A stretch of DNA of 64,000 bases from NCBI RefSeq assembly GCF_943193135.1, contig NZ_CALPCZ010000004.1, positions 57,369 through 121,368 of the forward strand. Reading direction: 5' to 3'. The notes beneath the pieces were generated by a model that was not told the DNA's origin, ran no database searches, and worked only from the letters and a program-made list of their open reading frames with translations. A program made the position numbers and the translations under genes. Origin of the DNA: Odoribacter lunatus. Lineage in GTDB: Bacteria; Bacteroidota; Bacteroidia; Bacteroidales; Marinifilaceae. Below, in pieces: positions 33,893 to 43,864 of this stretch (position 1 is its first letter; each line of letters opens with the position of its first letter).

Positions 33893-35947
33893 TTATATCA
33901 CCTCTATTCCGATGGATTTCAGATACTCGAAAGTGCCGTCGTAAATACTTGGCTTACGTGTCTCATCTTCTATATCTCCGTAAGGGACCAACAGAACCAT
34001 TCCCTGACGAGCTCGTGTCAGTAATACGCGATATGCATTGAGTTGGTAAGCTCGATTCACTTCTTGATTGTTATGCATCCATCTGTTGCGGGAGAATTTA
34101 TAATAATCCCAAACCCTATCAACATAACGTAAATCGCCATCCCAAGCAACACAAGTCCAATCCAGCTCAAGCCCCTGGATATCAAATTCTGTGGCCACAT
34201 CTTCAAGGAAAAACGACGATTGCAAATCCTTTTTATCCTCGAGAAACCAGTGTTCTACATCTATCTTTCGTTTGACATCAATTGCCAATGGGCGAAGTCT
34301 TTCAGCGCGTGAGGATACAATCATACCGTATCGCTCTGATCCACGAGCTTTAGTTTTAAGCCATTGTTTTGCCTTTTGATGATCGCGTGTAAGGGCTATT
34401 GGATAATTGTCTTTGATTTCGCGATAAATAGTCCGAGCACCGTCTGCGTCCAGATTTAGCAGTTTATGTACGAACAACGAAAGTTTCTCAGCTCTGAATG
34501 AGCGCATAGATGCCGACAGATGCAAACATGAATCATTTACTACGTACGGATTTGCAGCTAACAGTCCATGTACATTACCTTCTGCATATTCTTTATCTTC
34601 GAGACGGTCGGATACATAGATATGCCAGTCAGGGAAAGCTTCGTTGACGGCACGCAGCCATTCTCCGATACCTGCCTCACCGGTATGAATCTCCTGACCT
34701 CCACCGACAAGACAGATGATGACCGCCCAGTCTTTGCGAAGATTCAACGACCATATCAAAAATTCTGCTTCCGAAACGGGAAAGTCCGGCACTTTCCTTT
34801 TATTGCCATAACTACCACCACGAGCCAGCCAATCGGCTAACTTTTTATGATTCCACGAACGCTGAGCCTCGTCAAAAATGGCAATATGCTCAATTTCGGC
34901 ATGTCCGGCTCGTTTTTCAGCCAACGACAAATTTTCGTCAATCTCCAACTTGCCATTTTGAATCGGCAATTTAATCTTCCCGAGCATCTGCTCGCGGTAA
35001 TTATATATTTCCTGGATAAATTGGCTTACTTCTCGTTTTGCATCACTTCGCTTGCAATTCTCTCGTTCGGCTTTATCCTTTGCAAGTGCAGCAGTCAGCA
35101 CTTTTACCAGTGGACCGTTGCCGGAAAGATATATAGCCATATCTTCTCTACAACGCTTTGATTGTTCGATAGCAACGTTCAGCCCGACTAACGTTTTGCC
35201 TGCACCGGGAACACCTGTAACGAAGCAAATACTTTTCTGATTATTTTGTCGGCTACGCTCTATCACATCGAGCAAAAAATTAGTGGTATTGCGCAGCGAC
35301 TCTCCCGATGCATCGCTGCGGGTTATCTCCTCGACAGTATGGTTGAGGTAAAGTGCGCTTGCCGCTTCAATGATAGTTGGCGTCGGCTCATACCGACTCT
35401 TATGCCAACGGTCGATATCTTCAATAGAGAATATGGCTGCCTGTTCACGTTCAACAATATGTGCTATTAGCGGCCCAAGACCATCTGCATCGACCAGAAG
35501 CGGATTATAAATGGAATCGTGGTATACAGACGTTCGGAGGCTGGTTGACTTATACTTTGCTTCGGTGGCAATAAGTATCGGAACAATTGTGCGCTTATGA
35601 CTCTCTTTGTGAAAATTTTTTAAGTCAAGCGCATAATCCATCACCTGTTCAATATCGGCTTGATGAAATTCTTTTTCGCCAACTTTGAACTCTAATACGA
35701 AGACAAGACCTTTGAGCAGCAACACAACGTCCACACGTTTGGCAAGACGAGGAATCGTATATTCGAAAAGGACCTCTACATTTTCATCACGATATGGATA
35801 TAGAACATCTCGCATAATCGAGATTTCCCCACTCCAAGCCTCCATTTGTCTTGGATCATTGCCTCCTTTACAAGCCAATGTTCCAAGAATTGTATTTGCA
35901 TCCTTGATGAGAAAATCTTTGATATGATCTTTGTAGTAACAGTTCAT
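33893..35947 (-). CDS. DUF2075 superfamily helicase/ATPase with PD-(D/E)XK-like N-terminus
   Basis: The 684-aa protein starts with a nuclease-like fold: RVDVVLL (Asp73) and VFVLEFKVG (Glu86, Lys88), the D-(x)n-E-x-K arrangement. The P-loop is GVPGAGKT (245-252) and Walker B IAIFDEAQR (356-363), followed by the DUF2075 segment SGEIH-like GGGQEIHTGEAGIGEW and the C-terminal RAYQLNAYRVLLTRARQG. This is the DUF2075 (Schlafen-like) helicase group; several members are found in defence islands. It lies alone between the IS remnant and the mobilization genes. Substrate and partners unknown. Confidence 0.75.
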   Translation of the reverse strand: MNCYYKDHIKDFLIKDANTILGTLACKGGNDPRQMEAWSGEISIMRDVLYPYRDENVEVLFEYTIPRLAKRVDVVLLLKGLVFVLEFKVGEKEFHQADIEQVMDYALDLKNFHKESHKRTIVPILIATEAKYKSTSLRTSVYHDSIYNPLLVDADGLGPLIAHIVEREQAAIFSIEDIDRWHKSRYEPTPTIIEAASALYLNHTVEEITRSDASGESLRNTTNFLLDVIERSRQNNQKSICFVTGVPGAGKTLVGLNVAIEQSKRCREDMAIYLSGNGPLVKVLTAALAKDKAERENCKRSDAKREVSQFIQEIYNYREQMLGKIKLPIQNGKLEIDENLSLAEKRAGHAEIEHIAIFDEAQRSWNHKKLADWLARGGSYGNKRKVPDFPVSEAEFLIWSLNLRKDWAVIICLVGGGQEIHTGEAGIGEWLRAVNEAFPDWHIYVSDRLEDKEYAEGNVHGLLAANPYVVNDSCLHLSASMRSFRAEKLSLFVHKLLNLDADGARTIYREIKDNYPIALTRDHQKAKQWLKTKARGSERYGMIVSSRAERLRPLAIDVKRKIDVEHWFLEDKKDLQSSFFLEDVATEFDIQGLELDWTCVAWDGDLRYVDRVWDYYKFSRNRWMHNNQEVNRAYQLNAYRVLLTRARQGMVLLVPYGDIEDETRKPSIYDGTFEYLKSIGIEVI

Positions 35948-36261
35948 TTTTTCTGCTTATCCTCGTTGCTGATGCAAAGGTAAGAATATATTAATTATCA
36001 GATGCAGTCTACACTATATCAATGTTAGATATTTTAATTCTTGCAAAATCTTTGTTTGTTATTTATTGATCTTCAAATAATATTTAAAGAGTATAAACCG
36101 AATGTCCAACTTTAGATTTCATGAAGAATGAGTACAGATAAAGACTATACGATCAGTATAAATGACAATAAATATCTTATTAGAGTAACGATTGGTATAA
36201 TGAGAATGTCATCATACCAATCTATATGACTTAGTCCACTATATACGACATCTACGCCAAC
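35948..36261. other. Intergenic stretch with one hairpin
   Basis: No gene is supported; a 32-codon frame at 36131-36229 has no motif. GATTGGTAT (36190-36198) and ATACCAATC (36214-36222) are exact inverted copies with a 15-nt loop. The region is a likely boundary between the mobilizable element and the island to its left, but no direct repeat was recognised. Confidence 0.35.
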
Positions 36262-36666
36262 TCACACCCTCAGTTCCTCCAACCCCAACGCATAATTGGC
36301 ACAAGGTTCATTTTGTATACACTTCAGTCCGAGTGTCTGGTAATACTTGTAATCATCACCTTCTGAACAGAGATATTTGTAACCGTAGCGAGGCATATAC
36401 TCCTTGAAGAAGCGAGCCAAATCTTTTAAGTTTTCTTCTTGATTCTTTTTAAAATTGCTATGCACAATGATGATGCTCCAATCAGGGAAATTCCCCCTTC
36501 CCCTGCTATACTCCCAAAAACGGATATACAAATCCAAATCCCGCTCACGCACATTTACGCAAAAGCCATTGGCAGTTGCAATCGCACTGCAAGCATTCCT
36601 GTAACCAAACCTCTCACATAAATAGAGGTCGAAATCAAAAACCAGTTCTTTGTTCACCATAATCAT
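36262..36666 (-). CDS. Unidentified small protein of the mobilization region
   Basis: The 134-aa protein has an N-terminal strand-helix segment (LVFDFDLYLCERFGYRNACS) and a helical C-terminal half with Tyr and Asp clusters (YKYLCSEGDDYKYYQT). The layout of alternating strands and helices with a terminal N-Y-A-L-G-L would allow an acetyltransferase-like fold, but no motif is decisive. It starts 25 nt after the relaxase stop, so it belongs to the mob transcript. Confidence 0.55.
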   Translation of the reverse strand: MIMVNKELVFDFDLYLCERFGYRNACSAIATANGFCVNVRERDLDLYIRFWEYSRGRGNFPDWSIIIVHSNFKKNQEENLKDLARFFKEYMPRYGYKYLCSEGDDYKYYQTLGLKCIQNEPCANYALGLEELRV

Positions 36667-36690
36667 TAAGATTTATAAGTTAATCGTAAA

Positions 36691-37632
36691 TTATAAATGA
36701 AAGCCTCGCCTGCGCTTGGCCTTTTTCTTTTTCATCAAACGCCTGAACTCGGCTTCTTCCGCAACAGTGGCATCGTATGACGAATCACTGCTGAACAGAC
36801 CGAGCCCAAAGCTTACTCCCCTATCGAATTGAGACACGCTCCGTTCCAAGTCGTCATCTTTATGTCCGGTTTCTTGTCGAGGGCATTCCAACGAAGGACT
36901 GAAAGCATTTCGTTCCAATCGTTTGTTGATATTCAAGTAACTGAACTCCCGGCTGATTTTTGAGCCGGAGAAAGAAAAACCGTTATGCTCAAATTTGACT
37001 CCCTGTACCTCCTGCGTGGTCCGGCTGACTTTGAATTTCATATCAATATCCCGGACGACAAGAGCATCTTTCAGTTCCTGCCAATCCCGAGCTTTGGGCA
37101 ATTCCTCTTTCAACGCCTTGTATATCTCGTGCTTTGCCCTGTCGTATGGGCGCAAACATTCCTCCTTGACCTGGTCTTTTCCATTGGCAAAATGCAAACG
37201 GTATTTTGCCGTCAACATTTTACATACCTTTTCATTGCGATAGCGGTCATTCTTGTCGCTAATCGCACGCCCGTCATTATCCACCCGATTGAAAACAATG
37301 TGGCAATGCGGATGCTCCCGGTCAAGATGTCGGGCAATGATGTATTGCGTATTCCGGATACCCATTAATTCCATATAATCGTGGGCTATCCTCAGCATTA
37401 ACTCATCGTCGGACTTCAGCCTTTCGCTATCCTCGGGTGAAAAGTTAAGCGAAGTATGTCCGACGACATTTTTTACCCTGTCATTGAGCAATGCCTGTAA
37501 CCCGAATTGCACGGCCATTTGTTCGGGCAATCCCTCCACTCCCACCGCTTCCAACAACCTGGATTTCTCCTCTTTCAGCACATAGCGAACACAGCCGTCA
37601 AACGATGTCCCTTTCGTTTGCTTACCTATCAT
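36691..37632 (-). CDS. mobB: MOBP-type relaxase (mobilization protein)
   Basis: The 313-aa protein starts MIGKQTKGTSFDGCVRYVL, the conserved start of Bacteroides relaxases of this type, with the HUH metal site HPHCHIVFN (His107, His109, His111) and a preceding His102. Tyr17 in the CVRYVL segment is the likely nicking tyrosine. It nicks oriT and stays attached to the strand during mobilization by a helper element. The start overlaps the upstream mobC by 11 bp. No transfer (tra) genes are seen, so the element is mobilizable, not self-transmissible. Confidence 0.85.
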   Translation of the reverse strand: MIGKQTKGTSFDGCVRYVLKEEKSRLLEAVGVEGLPEQMAVQFGLQALLNDRVKNVVGHTSLNFSPEDSERLKSDDELMLRIAHDYMELMGIRNTQYIIARHLDREHPHCHIVFNRVDNDGRAISDKNDRYRNEKVCKMLTAKYRLHFANGKDQVKEECLRPYDRAKHEIYKALKEELPKARDWQELKDALVVRDIDMKFKVSRTTQEVQGVKFEHNGFSFSGSKISREFSYLNINKRLERNAFSPSLECPRQETGHKDDDLERSVSQFDRGVSFGLGLFSSDSSYDATVAEEAEFRRLMKKKKAKRRRGFHL

Positions 37633-37930
37633 CTTTCAACTGTTTTATGAGTTGGCTTATATATTGAGCCAGCTCCTGACACTTGTCGGAAACGGCCAGA
37701 AAGCCGTACGTGTTTGCCTGCTTCGCCAATTGGTTGAGATTGGTGCTTTCACCTATCAACTGCCGGATAACGTGAATATGCTCTTTTGAAATTCGTTCAC
37801 GCACCGCCCCATTTTCAATGAGTGAACGAATAACCGCACTTTGATTCCGCTTGCTCCGTCGACACAGGGCACCGAGCCAACCGTATTGACTGTCCGATAG
37901 GCGGAGGGTAATCGTATGTTTCTTTTCCAT
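37622..37930 (-). CDS. mobC: MobC-like relaxosome accessory protein
   Basis: The 102-aa start MEKKHTITLRLSDSQYGWLG at 37930 is chosen; a longer frame from 37999 begins inside the hairpin region and is unlikely. The protein has a ribbon-helix-helix N-terminus and the MobC signature NLNQLAKQANTYG near residues 70-82, followed by an amphipathic helix. MobC proteins bind next to oriT and help the relaxase melt the nick region. It overlaps mobB by 11 bp. Confidence 0.8.
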   Translation of the reverse strand: MEKKHTITLRLSDSQYGWLGALCRRSKRNQSAVIRSLIENGAVRERISKEHIHVIRQLIGESTNLNQLAKQANTYGFLAVSDKCQELAQYISQLIKQLKDDR

Positions 37931-37975
37931 TGGGAATTGTTTTTTGGTGAATAAATTGTGACCACCGGGAGCGAC

Positions 37976-37996
37976 CTCCTCAGATTTTTTGAGGAG
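37976..37996. other. Candidate oriT hairpin next to mobC
   Basis: CTCCTCA (37976-37982) pairs with TGAGGAG (37990-37996) with a 7-nt loop, ~46 bp upstream of the mobC start. Hairpins beside the mobC promoter are usual for the nick regions of Bacteroides mobilizable elements. The nick site itself is not identified. Confidence 0.45.
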
Positions 37997-38104
37997 CAAG
38001 TGGTCGGAGAATGTAATACGCCGACATAAACTTGCTACCGAAAAAAAGTCTCTGTTTCAGACACTCCCTGAAACTTCGTCTTTTAAAAGAAAAATCTTCA
38101 ACTA

Positions 38105-38470
38105 TTAGAAACCTGCTAACGATTTAGGCTTATGGCGGACATCCCTTTGCATATTGGCAAGCATTTCTTCATAGGTCTGTTCAACACCCTTTTTTCGTCC
38201 GTTCTCAATCCAAGCAAGCAATTCATCTTCATAGAAATAGAGTTTCTTGCCTTTCTTGTAAGCCGGGAGCAGTCCTTTACGCACCAACGTGTATATAGTG
38301 GGTTTGGCTTTCTTGACGATACGACAAGCCTCCCCAATTTCAACCAATACGTGTTTATCCGATGATTGCGGTCGGAGTTCCGACACCATTCTTTTCAACT
38401 CGATGACCTGTTCGGTCAGATAACTTACCGCTTCTGGCAACTTATCAAATGTTACTGTTTCTTTGTACAT
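38105..38470 (-). CDS. Excisionase-like helix-turn-helix protein
   Basis: The 121-aa protein has a coiled-coil start (~10-35) and an excisionase/MerR-type HTH domain in the middle (LVEIGEACRIVKKAKPTIYT, then LVRKGLLPAYKKGKKLYFYE, DELLAWIENG). Proteins of this kind lie next to mob genes in Bacteroides elements and are needed for excision. It is 174 bp upstream of mobC, in the same direction. Confidence 0.7.
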   Translation of the reverse strand: MYKETVTFDKLPEAVSYLTEQVIELKRMVSELRPQSSDKHVLVEIGEACRIVKKAKPTIYTLVRKGLLPAYKKGKKLYFYEDELLAWIENGRKKGVEQTYEEMLANMQRDVRHKPKSLAGF

Positions 38471-38834
38471 ACGTCGATTGTTTTTAATATTTCGACAGCA
38501 AAGGAAACAGGTGATTCAATGGTGGAATCAATCACCGAGATATAACCTACCAATCCTCACTTTACAAGCCAACAATTGATCATCAATAAATAATTCTTAC
38601 AATTCCCTGTCAATGATTTTTAACTTGTATTGCTATTGTTGGCAAGTTGCAGGCAAGTTAAATTATGCCCACAACAACATTATACACATTGCCCAGACCT
38701 TGCCTGTCATTCAGGCAATTGCTTTTGGGAATTCATTAAAAAGCTCCCCAAATTTCAAGGTATAGCCACAAATCCTCCAAGCGAAAAATCCCTACGGATG
38801 AGTATCATTAATATGAATTGGGATTGACAAATCG
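38471..38834. other. Intergenic stretch with inverted repeats
   Basis: No gene is seen in ~360 bp. TTGCCTG (38700-38706) and CAGGCAA (38712-38718) form a perfect stem with a 5-nt loop, and GGCAAGTTGCAGGCAAGTT (38641-38659) is a short direct repeat. These could be replication or excision sites of the element; nothing more can be said. Confidence 0.35.
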
Positions 38835-41800
38835 CTATTCCTTCAAGGTCAGAACCAAATCAGCCAAGAGAACAGCAGTTTCTGGTTCGTCCTTCGGAGC
38901 ATCTTTGGACTTCCACGCCACCACAAACCGAACAGATGCAGATTTTACTTCATAGCCTCTTTCTTGCCACTCCGATAATTTTTTCTGCATATCCTGCGAT
39001 AACTTCGCAACCGGTTTATTAGTTAAATCATACAAAATAAAATTCTTATAATTCAAGGCATCCCCACTCCTTAACGCTAAAACCTCTCGCTTGAGTTCTT
39101 TGAAAAAATCCAGATAAACATCACTATGGGAAAGTTGCAGGACAATTTCTTCGGGCATAGCGTATTCTTGGAGATTGCGAGAATGCCGGTCTGCACTTAA
39201 ACGACTAAAGCAATCACCATTCGTATGTATAAACAACCGATTCTTAGCACGGGTCATTCCCACATAGAACCGTCGCATTAAATCAGCATCTTTTTTATAA
39301 TCGTCAGATATGAGCATATACACGTCATCAAACTCCCTGCCCTTGGCCTTATGAATAGTCGATATCACAACATCCGCCCCCGAAACGTCGCAGAAATCTT
39401 CCACCTGTGATTCAAAAACAAATTCTTTGAAGTCGCTAATGTACTTCGCTTTGTTCGTTTGCTCAAACAATTCCACGCAACGCTTTATGTACACCAAACT
39501 TTGACTTGTTGCATAAGTAGAAAAAGTGGCACGTTTTGCATTTTTCCATACTTCTTCCGGAATCAGAGGTGTCTTCACCCGTTTGTCAATGTACCTCAGG
39601 AAATACCTCACTTCAACCATATTACAGAAACGAATGCCTCCCATTGACTGTATCAACTTGCCATTTATGCCTTGTCTTCGCAAAAGAGCCATCAAAATGA
39701 CCGTTTCTTCGTTTGTCTGGGCAAGAATACACGAATTGCCCTCCCCTCGACGGTGAATTAATTCTTCAACAAGTGGTTGATACATATACTTGGATTGATG
39801 ACGTGTCACCCCTACCCAGCCATTCTCTTTTCTCATCGAAACAATTGGCGTACTTTTCATCCTCTTACCAATGACTTTCACGAATTCGTTGGCAAACTTC
39901 ACAGGATGATGCGCACTGCGATAATTCTCGGTCATTTCAACAAACCTGCTTCCTGTCTCCTGTGTCAACTGATACATATAGCCGGAATTCGAGCCCCGGA
40001 AGCCATAAATATTTTGGTCATCATCCCCCACGGCTATCACACGCATTTCCTCATTATTTGTCATAAGCGCCTTCACAAGTGCATATTCCGCAGTGCCCAT
40101 ATCCTGGGCTTCATCAATGACCAACACCGTTTTCCCGATTCTATTTGGCTCCACTTCGCCTTGATTTATCATCTCGGCAGCCTTGGCAACAACATCTTTG
40201 GCATCTGCCAGATTTCCTATCCGTCCCAAAAGGTCAAAGCAATAAGAGTGAAAAGTCTTTATCTCGACAAAATGAGCAGCATTGCCTATCAGTTTCAAGA
40301 GCCTCTGCTTGAATTCAGTAGCAGCAGCCCTTGAAAATGTCAGCATCAGAAGTTGTTCGTGTTTCACATCCTCAAGCAACAGAAGAGAGGCTAATTTATG
40401 AACCAGCACACGTGTCTTTCCGCTACCAGGACCTGCCGCAACAACGATACACCGCGATTCCTTGTCAGAAATAATTTCCAACTGACGTTCGGACAACTGC
40501 CCAAACAATTGTTCGTATTTCTTAGGCGTCACATTGCGTTGAATTTCACTTACCCTATCGCCTTTGAAATATTTTGCGACAAACTTTTTGTAATCCATTC
40601 GGAAATAATCTTGGACATATCGCAAGGCCGCATCATAATCTCTCACCATTAAATTAGCATATTCGCCAACGATGTGAACTTGCTGTATCTTCTGCTTATA
40701 AAATTCATTCAGCATCCGATAATCATCCTGCTTGTATCTCGACTTATTGTCCCTTATTCTTTGAATGTCCATAGCATTATAAAGAACAAGGAATCCGCCT
40801 TCAAGTTTGAGCGCTCCGATTTTCGATAAATATAGAAGCGCTTCCTCCACCTCCTCCAACTGCAAATTGTCAAGTTTACTAAAAAGGGAGCGAGGAGCAG
40901 CCTTTATTTGATTGAGAAGTTCTACTACAGAGAATTGAACAGCCTGCTTTTCTGAATCTCCTTTTCCTGCATTGGAGACTAAATTGTACAACCATTCCAC
41001 AGCAAACCGACAAATTTCCAAACGCTTTTCAAAACGACTAATGGTTGTTGTCAAATCTGCCTGACGGCTGATTTTCATATTGTGTGCCGCATCTTCTTGC
41101 TTATGGGTATATCCTTTGATTGCAAGGAAATAGAGCAATGTTCGGATATCCTTTTCCTTGGATGTTTCTACTCCGTCGTTCACGGCATCGTCATTCAGTT
41201 GCTTGCAGGATATCCGCAAAGATTCATCGGGAATACGGTTGAGTATGTATTGCTCCAGTTTTGCAAAACGTTCGAGAAGCGCCTGTGACTTTTTTTCCGA
41301 ATCACCGGCATCCAGCAGATAGGCAGAGATATCTTTACTGTCTGCCAATATGCCCTCCTGACGCATTCGCTCCACAACAGATACAACTTCCTGCTTGTGT
41401 AATCCCAGAATATCTGCCAGATAATCGACTCGCGACTCTGCTTCAGAATCTTGAGCTTTTGCAATATACTTTTGCGAAATCAGGGACTTGATGATTCGGA
41501 CAGCCTTTTCTGTTTCATCACTGCCAAAGAGTAACGATTTTGATATGCGCTCTCTTGCTTCATCCATATTTTTTACCGTAATACCTGTGGCATATATATG
41601 AGGCACATTGTTTCCTCTCACCAAATACCCACTTTGTTCCAAAGCTGCCAAAGCTGTCCGCACACGAGTTTCAATATCGAATACCGAATCGTCCCAACCT
41701 GCTTGCCGAGCAATTTCCAATGCGGAACAACAAACCCTCATACGCTGTCTGGTAAGGTCTTTGACAGCCTTCCATACCTGCTGAATTTCACTGATGCTCA

Positions 41801-43712
41801 GCTTTGTCTGGTTTAGCAAAATAAAATGCTTGTCCAAATCATTGTCGCCATAAAGTACATAGCAACGTGCACTGAGAACAGGATCACGACCGGCTCTGCC
41901 AGCTTCCTGTACATAATTCTCTAATGAGTCGGAAATATCATAATGCACGACCAGTCCGACATCCTTCTTGTCGACTCCCATACCAAAAGCCGATGTAGCC
42001 ACAATGATGCGAACCTGGTCATTCATAAAAGCCTCCTGGTTGGCAATTTTTTCATCGGCATCCATTTTGCCATTGAAAGGCAGTGCCTCATAACCGTCAC
42101 GAGTTAATTTGATTGCCAATTCTTTTGTACGTCTGGTATGTGATACATAAACAATTGTAGGACAATCAGATTCAGCCACCAGATCTCTCAACTTTAAATA
42201 TTTATCATCATCCGTTTCTGAATGAATGACAGAATAACGCAGATTAGTCCTTGAAGCCGTCGAGGCAAACAATCTTAAATCCAGATTCAATGTCTGCCGG
42301 AAATAGTCACAGATATCCTGTACGACTTTCTGTTTCGCCGTAGCAGTAAAACAGGAAACCGGTATCGGAGTTTTGCATCCCTTTTTTTGCTGGTATTCCT
42401 GAATAAATTTGCCAATGTAGAGATAATCCACCCGAAAATCCTGTCCCCAAGAAGAAAAGCAATGCGCTTCGTCTATTACAAATCTCACAACATGGCGCAC
42501 CATTAGTATTCTCTCGATAGTTTTTGAACGAAGCATTTCGGGAGATATATACAACAGGGAGGCTTCCCCGTCCCGTACTCTTTGTATCGCCAACGCCCTT
42601 GTAATCGGGTCCAGCAATCCGTTAATGGTCACAGCATCGGCAATTCCTCTATCGGCAAGGTTATCCACCTGGTCTTTCATCAACGACTGCAATGGCGAAA
42701 TGACAACCGTAAGTCCGTGAACAGAACGACCTGCCATAAGTGCAGGCAATTGAAAAGTAAGCGATTTACCTCCACCGGTAGGAAATATCGCCAGCAACGA
42801 ATCACCTTTCACCGCCGCCAGGGCAGCTCGTTCTTGGAGTGGTTCACCATCGTATGTCCGAAAATGCTCATATCCAAAGAACACCTTTAAATTATGCAAC
42901 ACATCCAGTTGAGTATTGCAGTATGCACAACCTTCCTTGCAATTTGTATGACGCAGAAGTTTTACAACAAACTCCACTTCAGGATAATTGTGAAGCACCC
43001 AACCAGGAGTAACGGAACGATAATCGGCCGTGTCTATTAGAGCCAATGCGTATGCCAATTCACACGGATACTGCCTGATTAACATTTCAATCTCTGTATG
43101 TTGGCATATTTTTCCCGCATAAAGACTTGTTATTAATTCAGCCAAGCCTTTTGTAACATACTCCGCCCTCACCATACCGAGAAATCCCTCAAACTCTTTT
43201 TGGCCTTTTAACAATGATGCGAACAGTTTGCGCTTTTCATTCGGCAACGCATTCCAATGTGCTATCTCATCCAGCAATAAATCTTTTGCTTTTTCGCAAT
43301 CATTCACCGGATTATTCATCTGTTCGCTTATCAGCTTGTCATCTTTCAAAAGCCTATGATAAGGGCGTTCCGGAAACAACAAAGGCGAAATATAAAGCGT
43401 ATCGACAAAAAGCCATTGACACGTTTCTTTTGCAAACAGATATTTGGCATCGTGATGAATGATATTATGGCCACAGAGATAATCCACGCCATTAAGGAAT
43501 TCGAGCAATTCCCTTTTCGATGCCTTATGAAATGTCGCCCCATCATAACGGAACGCTCCGATGTCGTGGATTTTATGATCTTTCAAACCAATCTCAACAT
43601 CCACAATGGCATAGCGAGAAGCATCATAGAGCGAAGGTGCCATTTCATTACCGACACTATCGTTTATTTCCTCAACATCCCTGTTTCTTATGAGTCTGCT
43701 CCATATAGACAT
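38835..43712 (-). CDS. Exonuclease-RecQ helicase-UvrD helicase fusion, 1625 aa
   Basis: Three enzymes lie in one chain. Residues ~33-110 form a DEDD exonuclease (YAIVDVEIG with Asp38/Glu40, then LCGHNIIHHDAKYL with Asp88). Next is RecQ-type SF2: Walker A PTGGGKS (311-317), DEAH 414-417, then YVQEAGRAGRDP. UvrD-type SF1 follows: Walker A AAGPGSGKT near 1090, VIDEAQD near 1200, GDDDQNIYGFRG, HKAKGREFD and FYVGMTRAK near 1490. A Cys cluster (CKEGCAYC at 258-265) precedes the RecQ core and may bind metal. It is carried on the mobilizable element, 152 bp downstream of the SIR2 gene and in the same direction, so the two may form one unit. Possible roles are defence against foreign DNA or element maintenance. 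Confidence 0.85.
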   Translation of the reverse strand: MSIWSRLIRNRDVEEINDSVGNEMAPSLYDASRYAIVDVEIGLKDHKIHDIGAFRYDGATFHKASKRELLEFLNGVDYLCGHNIIHHDAKYLFAKETCQWLFVDTLYISPLLFPERPYHRLLKDDKLISEQMNNPVNDCEKAKDLLLDEIAHWNALPNEKRKLFASLLKGQKEFEGFLGMVRAEYVTKGLAELITSLYAGKICQHTEIEMLIRQYPCELAYALALIDTADYRSVTPGWVLHNYPEVEFVVKLLRHTNCKEGCAYCNTQLDVLHNLKVFFGYEHFRTYDGEPLQERAALAAVKGDSLLAIFPTGGGKSLTFQLPALMAGRSVHGLTVVISPLQSLMKDQVDNLADRGIADAVTINGLLDPITRALAIQRVRDGEASLLYISPEMLRSKTIERILMVRHVVRFVIDEAHCFSSWGQDFRVDYLYIGKFIQEYQQKKGCKTPIPVSCFTATAKQKVVQDICDYFRQTLNLDLRLFASTASRTNLRYSVIHSETDDDKYLKLRDLVAESDCPTIVYVSHTRRTKELAIKLTRDGYEALPFNGKMDADEKIANQEAFMNDQVRIIVATSAFGMGVDKKDVGLVVHYDISDSLENYVQEAGRAGRDPVLSARCYVLYGDNDLDKHFILLNQTKLSISEIQQVWKAVKDLTRQRMRVCCSALEIARQAGWDDSVFDIETRVRTALAALEQSGYLVRGNNVPHIYATGITVKNMDEARERISKSLLFGSDETEKAVRIIKSLISQKYIAKAQDSEAESRVDYLADILGLHKQEVVSVVERMRQEGILADSKDISAYLLDAGDSEKKSQALLERFAKLEQYILNRIPDESLRISCKQLNDDAVNDGVETSKEKDIRTLLYFLAIKGYTHKQEDAAHNMKISRQADLTTTISRFEKRLEICRFAVEWLYNLVSNAGKGDSEKQAVQFSVVELLNQIKAAPRSLFSKLDNLQLEEVEEALLYLSKIGALKLEGGFLVLYNAMDIQRIRDNKSRYKQDDYRMLNEFYKQKIQQVHIVGEYANLMVRDYDAALRYVQDYFRMDYKKFVAKYFKGDRVSEIQRNVTPKKYEQLFGQLSERQLEIISDKESRCIVVAAGPGSGKTRVLVHKLASLLLLEDVKHEQLLMLTFSRAAATEFKQRLLKLIGNAAHFVEIKTFHSYCFDLLGRIGNLADAKDVVAKAAEMINQGEVEPNRIGKTVLVIDEAQDMGTAEYALVKALMTNNEEMRVIAVGDDDQNIYGFRGSNSGYMYQLTQETGSRFVEMTENYRSAHHPVKFANEFVKVIGKRMKSTPIVSMRKENGWVGVTRHQSKYMYQPLVEELIHRRGEGNSCILAQTNEETVILMALLRRQGINGKLIQSMGGIRFCNMVEVRYFLRYIDKRVKTPLIPEEVWKNAKRATFSTYATSQSLVYIKRCVELFEQTNKAKYISDFKEFVFESQVEDFCDVSGADVVISTIHKAKGREFDDVYMLISDDYKKDADLMRRFYVGMTRAKNRLFIHTNGDCFSRLSADRHSRNLQEYAMPEEIVLQLSHSDVYLDFFKELKREVLALRSGDALNYKNFILYDLTNKPVAKLSQDMQKKLSEWQERGYEVKSASVRFVVAWKSKDAPKDEPETAVLLADLVLTLKE

Positions 43713-43864
43713 CTATTCAAACATAACAATGAGTCGTTTTACAATTTGGCATTACTATACATCCATAACATTTTCCTTGTTGTTACTTAGGCATAATAAT
43801 TCCTTATCACTTGCAAAGATAAGTGATAAAACCTAAAAGTTTAAACTGCAACTCATTTCGCTTT

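Noticed and set aside
39777..40334. 185-codon frame opposite the exonuclease-RecQ-UvrD gene
   Set aside because: No motif and no ribosome-binding site; opposite strand carries UvrD motifs.
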